IMG/VR virus record: IMGVR_UViG_3300049440_000156
Location: 1-64,000 of that record
DNA: 64,000 nt
Source of the DNA: a virus
Direction: 5' to 3' (one strand)
The notes under the pieces were generated by a model. It was not told the origin of the DNA, searched no databases, and was given only the letters and a program-made list of their open reading frames with translations. The position numbers and the translations under genes were made by a program. Shown in pieces: positions 42,087 through 50,277 of this stretch (the first letter of the stretch is position 1; every line of letters begins with the position of its first letter).

Positions 42087-43006
42087 TACTTCGGCACCGT
42101 CACCACGATTTCTGGTGTCCCTAAACTCTCGCTCTGACAGGCCACTTCCTTGACCACGTAGAAGTACGTTTCCCCTGCTTGTACGTCGCTGTCTGTCCAT
42201 GGAGAGTTCGGTACTTGAGCTTGAATCAGAGCGTATGGTCCGCCGCTTACCTGAGAGCGGTACACGTTGAAATAGACCACAGTCTGAGCGCAGGGAAACC
42301 ATCCGATATCAACTGAGTGAGCCGCCGGTGTTGGCGTTGGTGTGGGCGTTGGGCTCGGTGTGGGGCTTGGCGTAGGAGTCGGTGTAGGAGTCGGGCTAGG
42401 ACTGGGGGTCGGTGAAGGCGTTGGGCTCGGAGTAGGGCTGGGAGTTGGCGTAGGCGTTGGTGTCGGGGTAGGCGCCGGCGTCCCGGTCGTCAGTACAACG
42501 TCCACATAGTAGTTCACGCTCGAATTGAATTGCGGGAATGCCGGCGTCGAGCTGTGCCTGGTCATCCCGCCGCCCGTCGCGATCGTGAACGGTCCATTCT
42601 TGTACGGACTGATGAAGAAATTGATGTCGCCCGCGGTCGTCGTGCTCGTGGAATGGTTTGAGACCACGTACTTCGTGCCGGCTGTGATCGCCAGGGGTGT
42701 ATCGAGCGCCTGCTGCTGCCAGCCGCTTGCCGTTTCGTTCTGGAAGGTAACCCGGGCCAGGAGTATTCCGCCGGTCGTCCAGAGGCTTCCGACGTGAACC
42801 CCTGTATTGGCTGACTCTTTATAGAAGCGGATCGCCGTGATCTGGCCGGCCTGGGAGCTCGAGAATACTTCACCCACCTCAACCGGCAGATTGTCTGGAT
42901 CAACTAATGCAGCACCTTTCGGCGGGTTGGGGAACATTGAACACGGACAGTTCTGCGCCGCGGCTGGCACAGCAAAAAGCATGAACCACAAAAACGCCTT
43001 CTTCAT
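42086..43006 (-). CDS. Secreted DUF4082 protein with Thr/Ser-Pro linker and FN3-like C-terminus
   Basis: 306 residues from ATG 43006, chosen for GGAAGG 7 nt upstream and the signal peptide [17 protein letters not shown]4082-like beta domain ([20 protein letters not shown] ... [16 protein letters not shown]), then about 50 residues of TPTPSP repeats, then an FN3-like domain. Such proteins are typical of bacterial surfaces, so this looks like a host-derived passenger gene placed in the early region. The palindrome lies about 90 bp upstream of the start. Confidence 0.8.
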   Translation of the reverse strand: MKKAFLWFMLFAVPAAAQNCPCSMFPNPPKGAALVDPDNLPVEVGEVFSSSQAGQITAIRFYKESANTGVHVGSLWTTGGILLARVTFQNETASGWQQQALDTPLAITAGTKYVVSNHSTSTTTAGDINFFISPYKNGPFTIATGGGMTRHSSTPAFPQFNSSVNYYVDVVLTTGTPAPTPTPTPTPTPSPTPSPTPSPTPSPSPTPTPTPTPSPTPSPTPTPTPTPAAHSVDIGWFPCAQTVVYFNVYRSQVSGGPYALIQAQVPNSPWTDSDVQAGETYFYVVKEVACQSESLGTPEIVVTVPK

Positions 43007-43084
43007 CGTGTAACCTTCCAACTTTAGAATTTGAAAATCTCCCTGGGTCTCTTTGATCGGAGTCCCGCCGCGTGTCATTTCCGG

Positions 43085-43486
43085 TTAAACCTCTTTTCCT
43101 GACGTCTGGAATAGTGGCAACCCGATCACATCCACCGGCATGCTGCCTACTTTTCTGAACTTCGTCCCATGCGAAAGCTTGTAATCGACCGTCACCGGCG
43201 GCCGGTCGTCCACGTATCTCCGGTTTCCCTGGTAGCCCTTGACGTACTCCGCGACTCGGGCCTCAAATTCGATCTTGTCCCCTGGTTTGAGGTTTAGTTC
43301 TTTCAACTGCTTCCGCACCACAAACCAGAGATGGTCGGTTACTTCGTTCCCGGCTTCATCCCGTATATCCACCATCAGGACCGTTACGATGGGTGGGCCT
43401 TTGTAGGCTGGCTTTGAGCCAAAGCGCTTGACTGTGGCTGAGAATCTGCCGCGCTTGCCGTTCCGGGATTGAAGCTCTTCACGCAT
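43085..43486 (-). CDS. OB-fold-like small protein
   Basis: 133 residues. RGRFSATVKRFGSKPAYKG, TVLMVDIRDEAGNEVTDHLW and LKPGDKIEFEARVAEY read like a nucleic-acid-binding OB barrel. The palindrome forms its last codons (LFQTSGKEV). Assignment is by pattern only. Confidence 0.55.
   Translation of the reverse strand: MREELQSRNGKRGRFSATVKRFGSKPAYKGPPIVTVLMVDIRDEAGNEVTDHLWFVVRKQLKELNLKPGDKIEFEARVAEYVKGYQGNRRYVDDRPPVTVDYKLSHGTKFRKVGSMPVDVIGLPLFQTSGKEV
43096..43111. promoter_or_regulatory. 16-bp palindrome site, exact TTCCTGACGTCTGGAA
   Basis: Exact match; at the end of the OB-like gene, in the leader of the secreted DUF4082 gene. Confidence 0.85.
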
Positions 43487-43501
43487 GTTTTTATTTGGGG
43501 C

Positions 43502-44134
43502 TTATATACTTAAGTCCCTAACCCTCATTGCATCTAAATCAAGAACAAACGATGCTGGCACTGGACGGCAGGCCCTATCTCCTGGCTGCATCCCGTATTT
43601 TTCTCGCCATTCACGGCGTTCCATAATCTGAAAATCGAACCATTCGTCAAACTGCATCGTCCAGATTTCCAGTGATTCCCCATAGACGCCGTGCTGGTAA
43701 CTGTTTGCAATCAACACAGCATCCGTAGCCTTATCGGGTTCGCCGTGACGTTCCAGTACGATGCCCCGGCAGTCCATGAACGCACCGTATGACTCGACAC
43801 GGAAATTGGAGTCGAGCTTTGACAGACCCATGCGCTCTTGATTTTCCCGAAGAGCTTCGGCGACAGCGCACAGATTGCAACTATGCCCTTCGCTGCGCTT
43901 GATGCAGTCCTTTGTGATTGGAACAGCAAATAGGCGGTGCGATTTCAGCAACGTGATTCTGGCTTTAGCCCCGCTCCACATAGCACCAAGCGATGCACTT
44001 AGCCGTCGCGGGCTTTCTTCGACTCCAGCCAAAACACCGTCACGATACATAGCGAGTTTGTATTCCCAAAACTTACGATGGTCACCGTATTCAACTTTGT
44101 GCGGGAATACCCTGAAAGTCATTGAGTCACTCAT
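43502..44134 (-). CDS. Unknown early protein
   Basis: 210 residues from ATG 44134 with GGAGGG upstream. Mixed alpha/beta, with HSCNLCAVAEALRENQERMG and IWTMQFDEWFDFQIMERREW. The repeat block with CACGGAGCACGACTG lies just before its leader. No family recognised. Confidence 0.65.
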   Translation of the reverse strand: MSDSMTFRVFPHKVEYGDHRKFWEYKLAMYRDGVLAGVEESPRRLSASLGAMWSGAKARITLLKSHRLFAVPITKDCIKRSEGHSCNLCAVAEALRENQERMGLSKLDSNFRVESYGAFMDCRGIVLERHGEPDKATDAVLIANSYQHGVYGESLEIWTMQFDEWFDFQIMERREWREKYGMQPGDRACRPVPASFVLDLDAMRVRDLSI

Positions 44135-44170
44135 CTTGCGTCCCTCCAAGGGAGTCACCTATATAATTCC

Positions 44171-44206
44171 CTTTTATTTGCTACAGTCGTGCTCCGTGGC
44201 TGCTTT
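44171..44206. repeat. Dispersed leader repeat, block B copy
   Basis: 36 bp identical to 50222-50257, containing TGCTACAGTCGTGCTCCGTG. It forms the last codons of the gene ending at 44174. Confidence 0.85.
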
Positions 44207-44953
44207 GGCCATCTCTGCTGCGATCCTTTTCCGGATTGCCTCCAGGATGTCGTAAGCCTCCAGCGCTGCCGGCCCTTGGTTGATGCCGGTTTCCATGTAT
44301 TCCTTCAAGACGTCACATACCAGGACAACATCGCCCGCTCCCATCTCGCGGAGATCAAACAACTGAAGCGCTTCTGTTATTACGCGCGAATACCGCGCCA
44401 AAAGAACTTTTTCGATAGAAACTGACATAAGGTCTTGAAGCCCAGGCAAAGATTTGTCGTTAAGCGTCGTCATGCTTGTCTCGCTCCTGCGGCCGCTGCC
44501 ATCGCTGCCGGCTGGGCCGGCTTCCGGACTGGCACCCGCCCACTTGTTCTCATCTGCCGTACATCCAGCTTCAATTCCACGACCGTGCGACTGAGCGTGT
44601 TCCGGTGCATCCCCATCTCCCTGGCTGCTTTGCAGCGGTGACTTCTTGTCTGCCAAAAAATACTTGTGCGCATACTCGGCAGACTGAAAAATTACGCTAA
44701 CCACTCGCTGCCACTTTTCTTTTTCCTCGCCCGAAACAGAATCAAATTTGGGGAGCAACGGCTTAATGGCCTGAGCGAGTTCAGCGGCGAGATCGAGCGC
44801 TCCATCCGTGATGCGGAGTTGGGCATGGGCCTCCACCAAGCGCGTATAAAGCCAGTCGCGCTCTGGTGTCGGTTTGCCGGCCGCGATGAACGCCTCGCAA
44901 ATTGAAGCTCTGATTTCGCCGTAAATCGGATCATTTGCAATCTTTGTCGTCAT
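44174..44953 (-). CDS. Early protein, possibly two genes in one frame
   Basis: The open frame encodes 259 residues, but the middle (about 108-160) is low-complexity while another frame there encodes an HTH. The N-terminal third (ANDPIYGEIRASICEAFI...) and C-terminal 100 residues (from ATG 44476, with AGGAG upstream) are both protein-like. ATG 44476 overlaps the HTH gene stop by ATGA. The C-terminal part is therefore probably a separate gene, and the N-terminal gene ends or shifts frame earlier. The C-terminus ATEHDCSK is encoded by the block-B repeat. Confidence 0.5.
   Translation of the reverse strand: MTTKIANDPIYGEIRASICEAFIAAGKPTPERDWLYTRLVEAHAQLRITDGALDLAAELAQAIKPLLPKFDSVSGEEKEKWQRVVSVIFQSAEYAHKYFLADKKSPLQSSQGDGDAPEHAQSHGRGIEAGCTADENKWAGASPEAGPAGSDGSGRRSETSMTTLNDKSLPGLQDLMSVSIEKVLLARYSRVITEALQLFDLREMGAGDVVLVCDVLKEYMETGINQGPAALEAYDILEAIRKRIAAEMAKAATEHDCSK
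44470..44673 (-). CDS. Fis-type HTH protein in an overlapping frame
   Basis: 67 residues with KAAREMGMHRNTLSRTVVEL followed by KLDVRQM, close to the Fis-family helix-turn-helix. It lies in another frame of the longer ORF, and its stop overlaps ATG 44476 by ATGA, a coupling used throughout this genome. Either an independent small regulator or the product of a frameshift. Confidence 0.5.
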   Translation of the reverse strand: MRTSIFWQTRSHRCKAAREMGMHRNTLSRTVVELKLDVRQMRTSGRVPVRKPAQPAAMAAAAGARQA

Positions 44954-45219
44954 TGCTCTCCTCCCATGGCTTTCTTTAAGTCGTAGATTGAGTTGGGCAT
45001 GGGAGTCGTAAACTTCAGAGCCTCAAAAATCTTTGTAGTGGCTTCGTAGTACGGCAGCGCCCGCCGTGTGAAGCCCTGACCTATCTGCTTCAGCTCAACA
45101 GGCCCGCGTCTGCAGGTTGGACACATTCCTGAAATCTCCAACTCCCGCGCTACTCTGCGGAAGAAGCCATGCTGTGGACAGGTGCCTTCAAGAACTACAC
45201 AGGGGATGAGTGGGTTCAT
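44950..45219 (-). CDS. Small zinc-ribbon protein
   Basis: 89 residues: CPQHGFFRRVARELEISGMC then CPTCRRGPVELK form a ribbon-like set; the C-terminus is helical. Four-base overlaps with both neighbours. Function unknown. Confidence 0.65.
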   Translation of the reverse strand: MNPLIPCVVLEGTCPQHGFFRRVARELEISGMCPTCRRGPVELKQIGQGFTRRALPYYEATTKIFEALKFTTPMPNSIYDLKKAMGGEQ

Positions 45220-45392
45220 GCGGTCTGCTCCAATGCGCGATTTATCAGTTCCTTGTCTCGCCGTCTCAACCCTGAGATGGTCGTCTCCGAACGGCGTTTT
45301 CTTTCTTCGTCATTCCAGCGCTCCAGATGCTCCGCCCGAGCCTTTGCCCGTTGGCGCTCTCTCATTGCAGCCTGTTCTCGCTGTAAGTTCAT
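45216..45392 (-). CDS. Small charged helical protein
   Basis: 58 residues from ATG 45392 (ATGA overlap with the initiator stop; AAGGAG upstream). Highly charged helix (REQAAMRERQRAKARAEH). Function unknown. Confidence 0.6.
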   Translation of the reverse strand: MNLQREQAAMRERQRAKARAEHLERWNDEERKRRSETTISGLRRRDKELINRALEQTA

Positions 45393-46210
45393 GCGGTCTC
45401 CTTCGCTGGGAAAAGTTTCTTCTGGGATTTCGGAGTCATGTCGATCCCAAAGCGCTCTTTGAGTTCTTCTCGTTGCCAATCGTCCGGGTAGACTGTTTGC
45501 ACTGTGTCGTAGCCGTACTTGTCAGCCACTTCCCAGAGAAGCTTCTTTCGTTCGACTGCAGCGCGCATAATATTGCCGCTGGGGGGGAAAGCGATCATCA
45601 TCACGTTGCCGCTCATCACTCGCAGAAGTCTGGCTGGACGGACCCACAATTCCCACTCCGCACTATGCATCTTTGTCTTGAGTTCTTCCTTGATCTTCAG
45701 CCAAACCTCTACCTCATCGCGGCGCAAGCCGTGTTGGTTTTGGTTAGCTTTAGGTTCTTCTAACGGTTCTTCCTTATTGCATTGCTCGTCACTGCACCCT
45801 TTTTCGTCGTCTACTGCACCCTTTGGCGCACCAACTGCACCCTTCGGCGGTGCCAAGGATGCAGTAGCGACATCCTTTCTGCGCTTACGAAAGAATGCAG
45901 TTCTTGCACCCTTCCTTTCCCATTCTGTTTTCCTTGGGAATACATCCAAATTCAGGAGGTAGCGGACAAAATTGCCAGCGCCACCCTTCTCGTTTTCAAT
46001 CGGGAGCAGAGCCCCACTCTCTTTCCATCTCGCTTTATAGAGTTGGACGGTACGTAGGGGTATGCCGGTCAGCCACACGAGGTAATCGTTCGAGGGGTGT
46101 ATGTTGTCGCCTTCATGATTGGAAATATCCGCGATCGCCAGCAACAGAAGTTTCTCTGGCCCTGACACGTCCAGTTCTTGCCACACAATGTCGGTGCAGC
46201 GTGTGCTCAT
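45389..46210 (-). CDS. Replication initiator-like protein (HTH plus DnaA-N-like domain)
   Basis: 273 residues from ATG 46210 (ATGA overlap). Residues 1-90 are an HTH_36-like domain (GPEKLLLLAIADISNHEG, IHPSNDYLVWLTGIPLRTVQ). The linker near 120-145 contains PKGAV repeats whose DNA forms iteron-like repeats. Residues about 168-240 resemble DnaA domain I (VWLKIKEELKTKMHSAEWEL then VMMIAFPPSGNIMRAAV). It likely opens the origin and recruits host DnaB, as lambda O does. Inference from domain plan. Confidence 0.7.
   Translation of the reverse strand: MSTRCTDIVWQELDVSGPEKLLLLAIADISNHEGDNIHPSNDYLVWLTGIPLRTVQLYKARWKESGALLPIENEKGGAGNFVRYLLNLDVFPRKTEWERKGARTAFFRKRRKDVATASLAPPKGAVGAPKGAVDDEKGCSDEQCNKEEPLEEPKANQNQHGLRRDEVEVWLKIKEELKTKMHSAEWELWVRPARLLRVMSGNVMMIAFPPSGNIMRAAVERKKLLWEVADKYGYDTVQTVYPDDWQREELKERFGIDMTPKSQKKLFPAKETA
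45735..45914. other. Candidate replication origin: iterons inside the initiator gene
   Basis: ACTGCACCCTT starts at 45792, 45814 and 45835 (22 and 21 bp apart, two helical turns) and a diverged copy CTTGCACCCTT is at 45904. The stretch 45735-45790 beside them is T/A-rich for this genome. Lambda carries its origin the same way, in the linker of O. Confidence 0.6.
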
Positions 46211-46602
46211 CCCGTTGCTCTCTCCTGCTTCAAGATCGCCATCGCCTGCAGCCACTGAGTGATAGGCGGTCTCTTCCAGTGCCAGTACGCCAGAGGGTTC
46301 CGTAATTGACTCGGAAGCTTTCTCCAGCATCCGACACAGAACCAGTCCTTCCGGTCCCGTTTCGGCATCTCGCATACCGGGCAGGCCGTGGCGTTCCATG
46401 CGTCCTGCATTCTGTCGATAGGTTTCTTCTCCAGCCCCTTGCGCAACAGCGATGCACCGCACGGCTTTTCTCTGTCTGTTCCGCGAAAGTGCACATATTC
46501 CCCGGCATCGTTCTTTGCCGCAATACATCCGTTCGCACACCAGGCGCAGAGAACGGCAAAGCGTTCTTCCTGCGCCGGCGTGAATGTATCCTGCGATGCC
46601 AT
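46207..46602 (-). CDS. Zinc-binding early protein
   Basis: 131 residues. Cys/His pairs CAWCANGC, CPVCEMPKRDRKDWFCVGCW suggest two zinc sites. It directly precedes the initiator and overlaps it by ATGA. Function unknown. Confidence 0.65.
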   Translation of the reverse strand: MASQDTFTPAQEERFAVLCAWCANGCIAAKNDAGEYVHFRGTDREKPCGASLLRKGLEKKPIDRMQDAWNATACPVCEMPKRDRKDWFCVGCWRKLPSQLRNPLAYWHWKRPPITQWLQAMAILKQERATG

Positions 46603-46929
46603 CTATTTCCCCGCGTTTTTGTCCCGAATCACGCGGCTCTTTAGTGTGTCGAGCACCGCCATTCCGGCCTGAGTTATAAAATTCATGCCGTTCCATGACG
46701 ACGCCAACCCCAGAGAACAGAGCGTTTGTCGAGCAGCTTTCGAAATCAGATAGCCATCCCACACGGCGGCCTTTCCCAATTGCTCAAGCTGCTCAAGTTC
46801 AGCAGAACCCAGGATCGGCAGCATTGCCAGCCTGTCGTTAGGATCCGCATCGTAGAGGCGTGCCGCCAGGTCAGAAGACTTGCACGCCCACTCTCGGAAC
46901 ACTTCTTGCGTTGTACGTTGCGCCATCAC
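46603..46929 (-). CDS. Unknown early protein
   Basis: 108 residues, helical; AARLYDADPNDRLAMLPILG and a C-terminal AGMAVLDTLKSRVIRDKN that may be a winged-helix end. Overlaps the ParB-like gene stop by ATGA. No family recognised. Confidence 0.6.
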   Translation of the reverse strand: MMAQRTTQEVFREWACKSSDLAARLYDADPNDRLAMLPILGSAELEQLEQLGKAAVWDGYLISKAARQTLCSLGLASSWNGMNFITQAGMAVLDTLKSRVIRDKNAGK

Positions 46930-48824
46930 TTCTTCCCTTTGGCCTTCTTCTTGGCTGGCTTTGATTTCTGTTTTGCTTTGTTCGCGCGCTCGACTACGGC
47001 CTTGTTGTCTGGCTGCTTGCTTGCCTTGGCCGCTTTCTCCTTCTCGGTCTTAGGTCGTTTCGACTCCAATTGAGCCTTGGCTGCATCCAAGAGCTTCTGG
47101 TCGTCGATCTTGTAAGCTTTGGCCGCGATCTTAAGGGCCGACTCTTTATCTAATTCGCCACCCCATGCCACTTCGCCAGTTCCCAGGTCTTCGACGAGAG
47201 CACACACGACAATGAAGCGCATCAGGGCATCACCCTTAAGCTTTCGCATATGCAGTTCAAGTGATTCCGGGTCGGCCTCTTTAAGGCCAAACACACGGCC
47301 TACTTTCTCGTGGCCGTGATGCGGCAGGGTCTTCATGATGTGCTCTGCCACAAGCGCTGCTTCCTGATCGCCGATCTTCCCCGGCAGCTTTGTCGCAATC
47401 AGCTTCAGTAGTTCATCGCGGTAGACGTACTGGACTTTCTGTTCCCAGATTTCCTTCTTCCGCTCAAAGGTGATCGGGTCACGCGATCCGCCACCACCGC
47501 CTGATGAATAACCGTGGTTCTTGCAGCCTTCGGTGATGCAGATGGCCGTGATCTTCCCAATGTGAATGCCGTCCACCCAGATCGCCTTCGTTTCCTGCTT
47601 GCAGCCCGGCTTCACCACGTTGTAGTCGTCGGCGTAGAGAACGTCTTTCTTCTCTGCGCCCTTCGGCATCTGGTCCTCGCGTAGTGTGCTGATCTTCTGG
47701 ATTTGGACTGGCGGCTCGGATTTCTTTGGCGTTGCCGTAACGCCTGCGCCGGCAGCGGCCAGTGCAGCCGATGAACTGTAACCGGCTCCCAATGGCTTTA
47801 CGCCTGGCGGTAACGTTGCCGGCTTTGCTGCCGCTGCAGGAGGAGGAGGCGCCACTTGTCGTTGCGCTTCGGCAATCTTGAGCTGCACCAAAGCCTCTTT
47901 CTTGGCTTCATAGCAGCCTGGGTCGGTACAGGTGTCGCCCTTCTTTACTTCCTGTGCATCGGAAAACAATCCGGGATCCGCGCCAGTCCGCTTTGGGCAG
48001 TTGATGCAGGCAGGAACGCCTTTAACCAGGAACTCATCCTTGGTGTCGAATGGCGCTTTCGTTAGATCGATGTGGATGTTGTTCCCGATCCACTCCCGCA
48101 GCCGGCGAACGCTCATGGAAGACTCGGCGGCCTTGTCCTTGGCAACCTCTTTTACCGACTCGTACTCTTCTTCGTCGTACTGGTTGATGAAGCAGGCCAG
48201 GAAGATTTGCTCCTGCTGCTTCGGTTGATACTTCGCGATCTCCATGGCCACGCTGCTGTTGATCTTCCCGTCCTGGCAGGCCTTCTGGATATCCGGGATA
48301 AGCTGGTTGGTCTGGAGGATGGCGCACACTGCTGAATAGGACTTCTTTACCCGGTCGGCGATCATCTCGCGCGTATAGGGCTTGCCCTCGTCGTTCTTTT
48401 CCCCCAGGAGCGCCCGGTAGGTCCGGTTCAGCTCCAGAACATGCACGTCCTCGCGCTGGCCGTTCTCCATCAGCGTCCATTCGATTGCCTGGGCGTCTGA
48501 CAGCTCTTTGACAATGGACTTGATGGTTGTGCGCGGGAACTTCAGCCGCTTGACCGCATCTTTCGATGCCAGCCAGCGCCGCTCCCCGGCTACGAGCTGG
48601 TACTTGGCGGATCCGTTCTTTACCGGCCGCAGGATCACCGGCTCCATGACTCCATCCGTCAGGACGATGGTGCCGGCCAACTCCTCCAGAGCTTGTTGGT
48701 TGAATTGTTTACGGTTCCAGGGAGATGGTTCGATCTGATCGAGCGGAATCTCCACCATGGCGGTCGCCGCGATCGCCGGAAATACCGGCGTCTCTGGCTT
48801 TGAAGGTGTAACAGTAGTGCTCAT
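46926..48824 (-). CDS. ParB-like protein with Cys-rich middle
   Basis: 632 residues from ATG 48824 (AGAGGA upstream). The ParB N-domain has VEIPLDQIEPSPWN and the nucleotide motif YQLVAGERRW (80-84), then an HTH (EMIADRVKKSYSAVCAILQ). A Cys set (CINCPKR, CTDPGCYEAKK) and a long linker precede a C-terminal helical domain with a basic KKKAKGKK end. ParB proteins load on DNA as CTP clamps. No ParA was recognised, so a role in regulation or DNA organisation is as likely as partition. Confidence 0.8.
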   Translation of the reverse strand: MSTTVTPSKPETPVFPAIAATAMVEIPLDQIEPSPWNRKQFNQQALEELAGTIVLTDGVMEPVILRPVKNGSAKYQLVAGERRWLASKDAVKRLKFPRTTIKSIVKELSDAQAIEWTLMENGQREDVHVLELNRTYRALLGEKNDEGKPYTREMIADRVKKSYSAVCAILQTNQLIPDIQKACQDGKINSSVAMEIAKYQPKQQEQIFLACFINQYDEEEYESVKEVAKDKAAESSMSVRRLREWIGNNIHIDLTKAPFDTKDEFLVKGVPACINCPKRTGADPGLFSDAQEVKKGDTCTDPGCYEAKKEALVQLKIAEAQRQVAPPPPAAAAKPATLPPGVKPLGAGYSSSAALAAAGAGVTATPKKSEPPVQIQKISTLREDQMPKGAEKKDVLYADDYNVVKPGCKQETKAIWVDGIHIGKITAICITEGCKNHGYSSGGGGGSRDPITFERKKEIWEQKVQYVYRDELLKLIATKLPGKIGDQEAALVAEHIMKTLPHHGHEKVGRVFGLKEADPESLELHMRKLKGDALMRFIVVCALVEDLGTGEVAWGGELDKESALKIAAKAYKIDDQKLLDAAKAQLESKRPKTEKEKAAKASKQPDNKAVVERANKAKQKSKPAKKKAKGKK

Positions 48825-48843
48825 GAAGTTGTTATCCTCTTTT

Positions 48844-48894
48844 CTTTGCCGCAGTCGTGCTGCGTTGAAACTTGAATCTGGGTCCCTTACCCGG
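48844..48894. repeat. Dispersed leader repeat, blocks B and A
   Basis: Diverged block B (GCAGTCGTGCTGCG) followed by CTGGGTCCCTTACCCGG at 48878-48894, in the ParB-like gene leader. The stop codon of the upstream gene is inside block A. Confidence 0.7.
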
Positions 48895-49441
48895 TAGTCA
48901 CTTCGCTGGCGTGGTCGGGTGGTTGAATCCCTGGCCGCATTACGGTTTGTCCGCTCCTGATGTGCGCATGCCAATTGCGCAGAGCGGCTGCGCTGCTGAT
49001 GCAGTGATGTTTTGCTTTGTCGAGGTCTCCAGCCTTCAGTGAGGCAAGAGCTTTACCGGCGAGGTAGCCAAGCAACCAGAACCAGTCCTCCGGGGATTTT
49101 CCGGAATCGTGTTCCGTACCCCAGCGTTGCACCTGGTGGACTGCTTCGAATGGAACCGCCTTGTCGAAGTCTTCTATCTCTGGCGTGTTGAGCAGCGCTG
49201 TCAGTTCTGACAGGCGGTCGCTGATCGTGGCCGCCTGTTCCTTCCAGCTCACATGAACCATCATCGTGCCGTCGTTTGGGCAGAGGTCGCTCTCGCGATC
49301 CTGTTCAGTTGTCCCCATGTTCCCTGTGGCAACATTCATGGTTGTTTTGCTCAGGACAAACTCGCACGTAGGGCAGCGAAACAACCCAGGGATAAAAGCC
49401 AATCGGTAAAGGTCCGGGACTTCAGTCTCATTTGCCATCAC
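48887..49441 (-). CDS. Protein with N-terminal zinc finger and MazG-like helical domain
   Basis: 184 residues. CPTCEF and a later Cys near the start; the second half (HQVQRWGTEHDSGKSPEDWF then LAGKALASLKAGDL) resembles the all-helical phage domain related to MazG-type pyrophosphatases. Its stop lies inside the GGGTAAGGGACCC repeat. Catalytic EExxE residues are not obvious, so activity is uncertain. Confidence 0.55.
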   Translation of the reverse strand: MMANETEVPDLYRLAFIPGLFRCPTCEFVLSKTTMNVATGNMGTTEQDRESDLCPNDGTMMVHVSWKEQAATISDRLSELTALLNTPEIEDFDKAVPFEAVHQVQRWGTEHDSGKSPEDWFWLLGYLAGKALASLKAGDLDKAKHHCISSAAALRNWHAHIRSGQTVMRPGIQPPDHASEVTTG

Positions 49442-49675
49442 TCATCCCTCCAACTCCGCCTTGATTTCCTTCTGCTTCACTCTTCTGCGCTTTCCTGACG
49501 TCTGGACTACCTTCATTTGGTTCCAGTCGTAATCGAACTCTTTACCGCACTCCAGGCAGACAACGTAGATACCTGTGAGCCAGCGCCAGCCGAAGCGTTC
49601 GTACTTGCGCCGGCGGATTGGGAAACTCAAGTTCCTATGTCGGCAGCCGAAGAGCCAATTGAGCACGTAGTCCAT
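49442..49675 (-). CDS. Small zinc-binding protein, conserved CxxC type
   Basis: 77 residues: FGCRHRNLSFPI, YVVCLECGKEFDYDWNQM, then a basic tail. The C-x-H and CxxC pattern with FxYDW is a recurrent small-protein motif. The palindrome is encoded near its end (VQTSGK). Function unknown. Confidence 0.65.
   Translation of the reverse strand: MDYVLNWLFGCRHRNLSFPIRRRKYERFGWRWLTGIYVVCLECGKEFDYDWNQMKVVQTSGKRRRVKQKEIKAELEG
49492..49507. promoter_or_regulatory. 16-bp palindrome site, TTCCTGACGTCTGGAC
   Basis: One mismatch; about 50 bp before the start at 49441. Confidence 0.75.
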
Positions 49676-49945
49676 TCAGCCCTTGGCCACCATGGCCTTC
49701 GGCTTCTTCCCTTCCACCAGTTTCACCATGTCGCCTACGGTCTTGACTCGCTCGAATTCGTCTTCGCTGATCTCGGGAATGCCAAACTCGTCTTCAAGCG
49801 CCATGGACAGCTCAGCTATGTCTATGGAATCGAGGCCTAAGTCTTCCCTCAGGTCCGCGCTGGGGGTGATTTCATTTGAGTCCAGCAGGAAGATGGGATT
49901 CGAGAGAACTTCTTTTACGCGTTCGTAGCTTGATTCGGCTTTCAC
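49676..49945 (-). CDS. Acyl carrier protein
   Basis: 89 residues from GTG 49945 (GGAGGG upstream, GTGA overlap). DLREDLGLDSIDIAELSMAL contains the DS(I/L) motif whose Ser takes 4'-phosphopantetheine; the acidic helices and length fit an ACP. ACPs carry acyl chains for lipid synthesis and modification. A phage ACP without nearby synthases may capture host acyl groups, for example to modify a toxin, envelope or lipoprotein; inferred. Confidence 0.88.
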   Translation of the reverse strand: MKAESSYERVKEVLSNPIFLLDSNEITPSADLREDLGLDSIDIAELSMALEDEFGIPEISEDEFERVKTVGDMVKLVEGKKPKAMVAKG

Positions 49946-50208
49946 TGGTATCCCTCCACGATCTTCAAAACAACAAGTACGACAAAAAACGCTATTGCCA
50001 GCAGCGCAAACAATCCGGGCCAGCCAAATGTTTTTCTTTCGGGCATCCCTGGTTCTGACCAAACCGCCATACACTCCCCTTGGCAGCCGCGCTCAAAGCA
50101 GTTAAGGCATATCTTTCTTTGCTGCGCGCGATAGTCTTCCATCTGGTTATCCAGGTTGATGAGCGAGGGAGGTATGCGTGTCTGGTCGAGTTTTGAGTTG
50201 CTTGACAT
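49942..50208 (-). CDS. Small Cys-rich membrane protein
   Basis: 88 residues from ATG 50208. CLNCFERGCQGEC near the middle, then one C-terminal membrane helix (LFALLAIAFFVVLVVLKIV). Overlaps the ACP start by GTGA. Its leader contains blocks A and B of the dispersed repeat. Confidence 0.65.
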   Translation of the reverse strand: MSSNSKLDQTRIPPSLINLDNQMEDYRAQQRKICLNCFERGCQGECMAVWSEPGMPERKTFGWPGLFALLAIAFFVVLVVLKIVEGYQ

Positions 50209-50221
50209 CGTAAAGTTCTTT

Positions 50222-50277
50222 CTTTTATTTGCTACAGTCGTGCTCCGTGGCTGCTTTCTTCTGGGTCCCTTACCCGG
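50222..50277. repeat. Dispersed leader repeat, complete copy
   Basis: Block B (50222-50257, identical to 44171-44206) plus block A CTGGGTCCCTTACCCGG (50261-50277). Leader of the Cys-rich membrane protein; contains the upstream gene's stop. Confidence 0.85.

Noticed and set aside
42325-42480. Short GC-rich tandem repeats as a CRISPR or iteron array
   Set aside because: They encode the Thr/Ser-Pro linker of the secreted DUF4082 protein and lack spacers.
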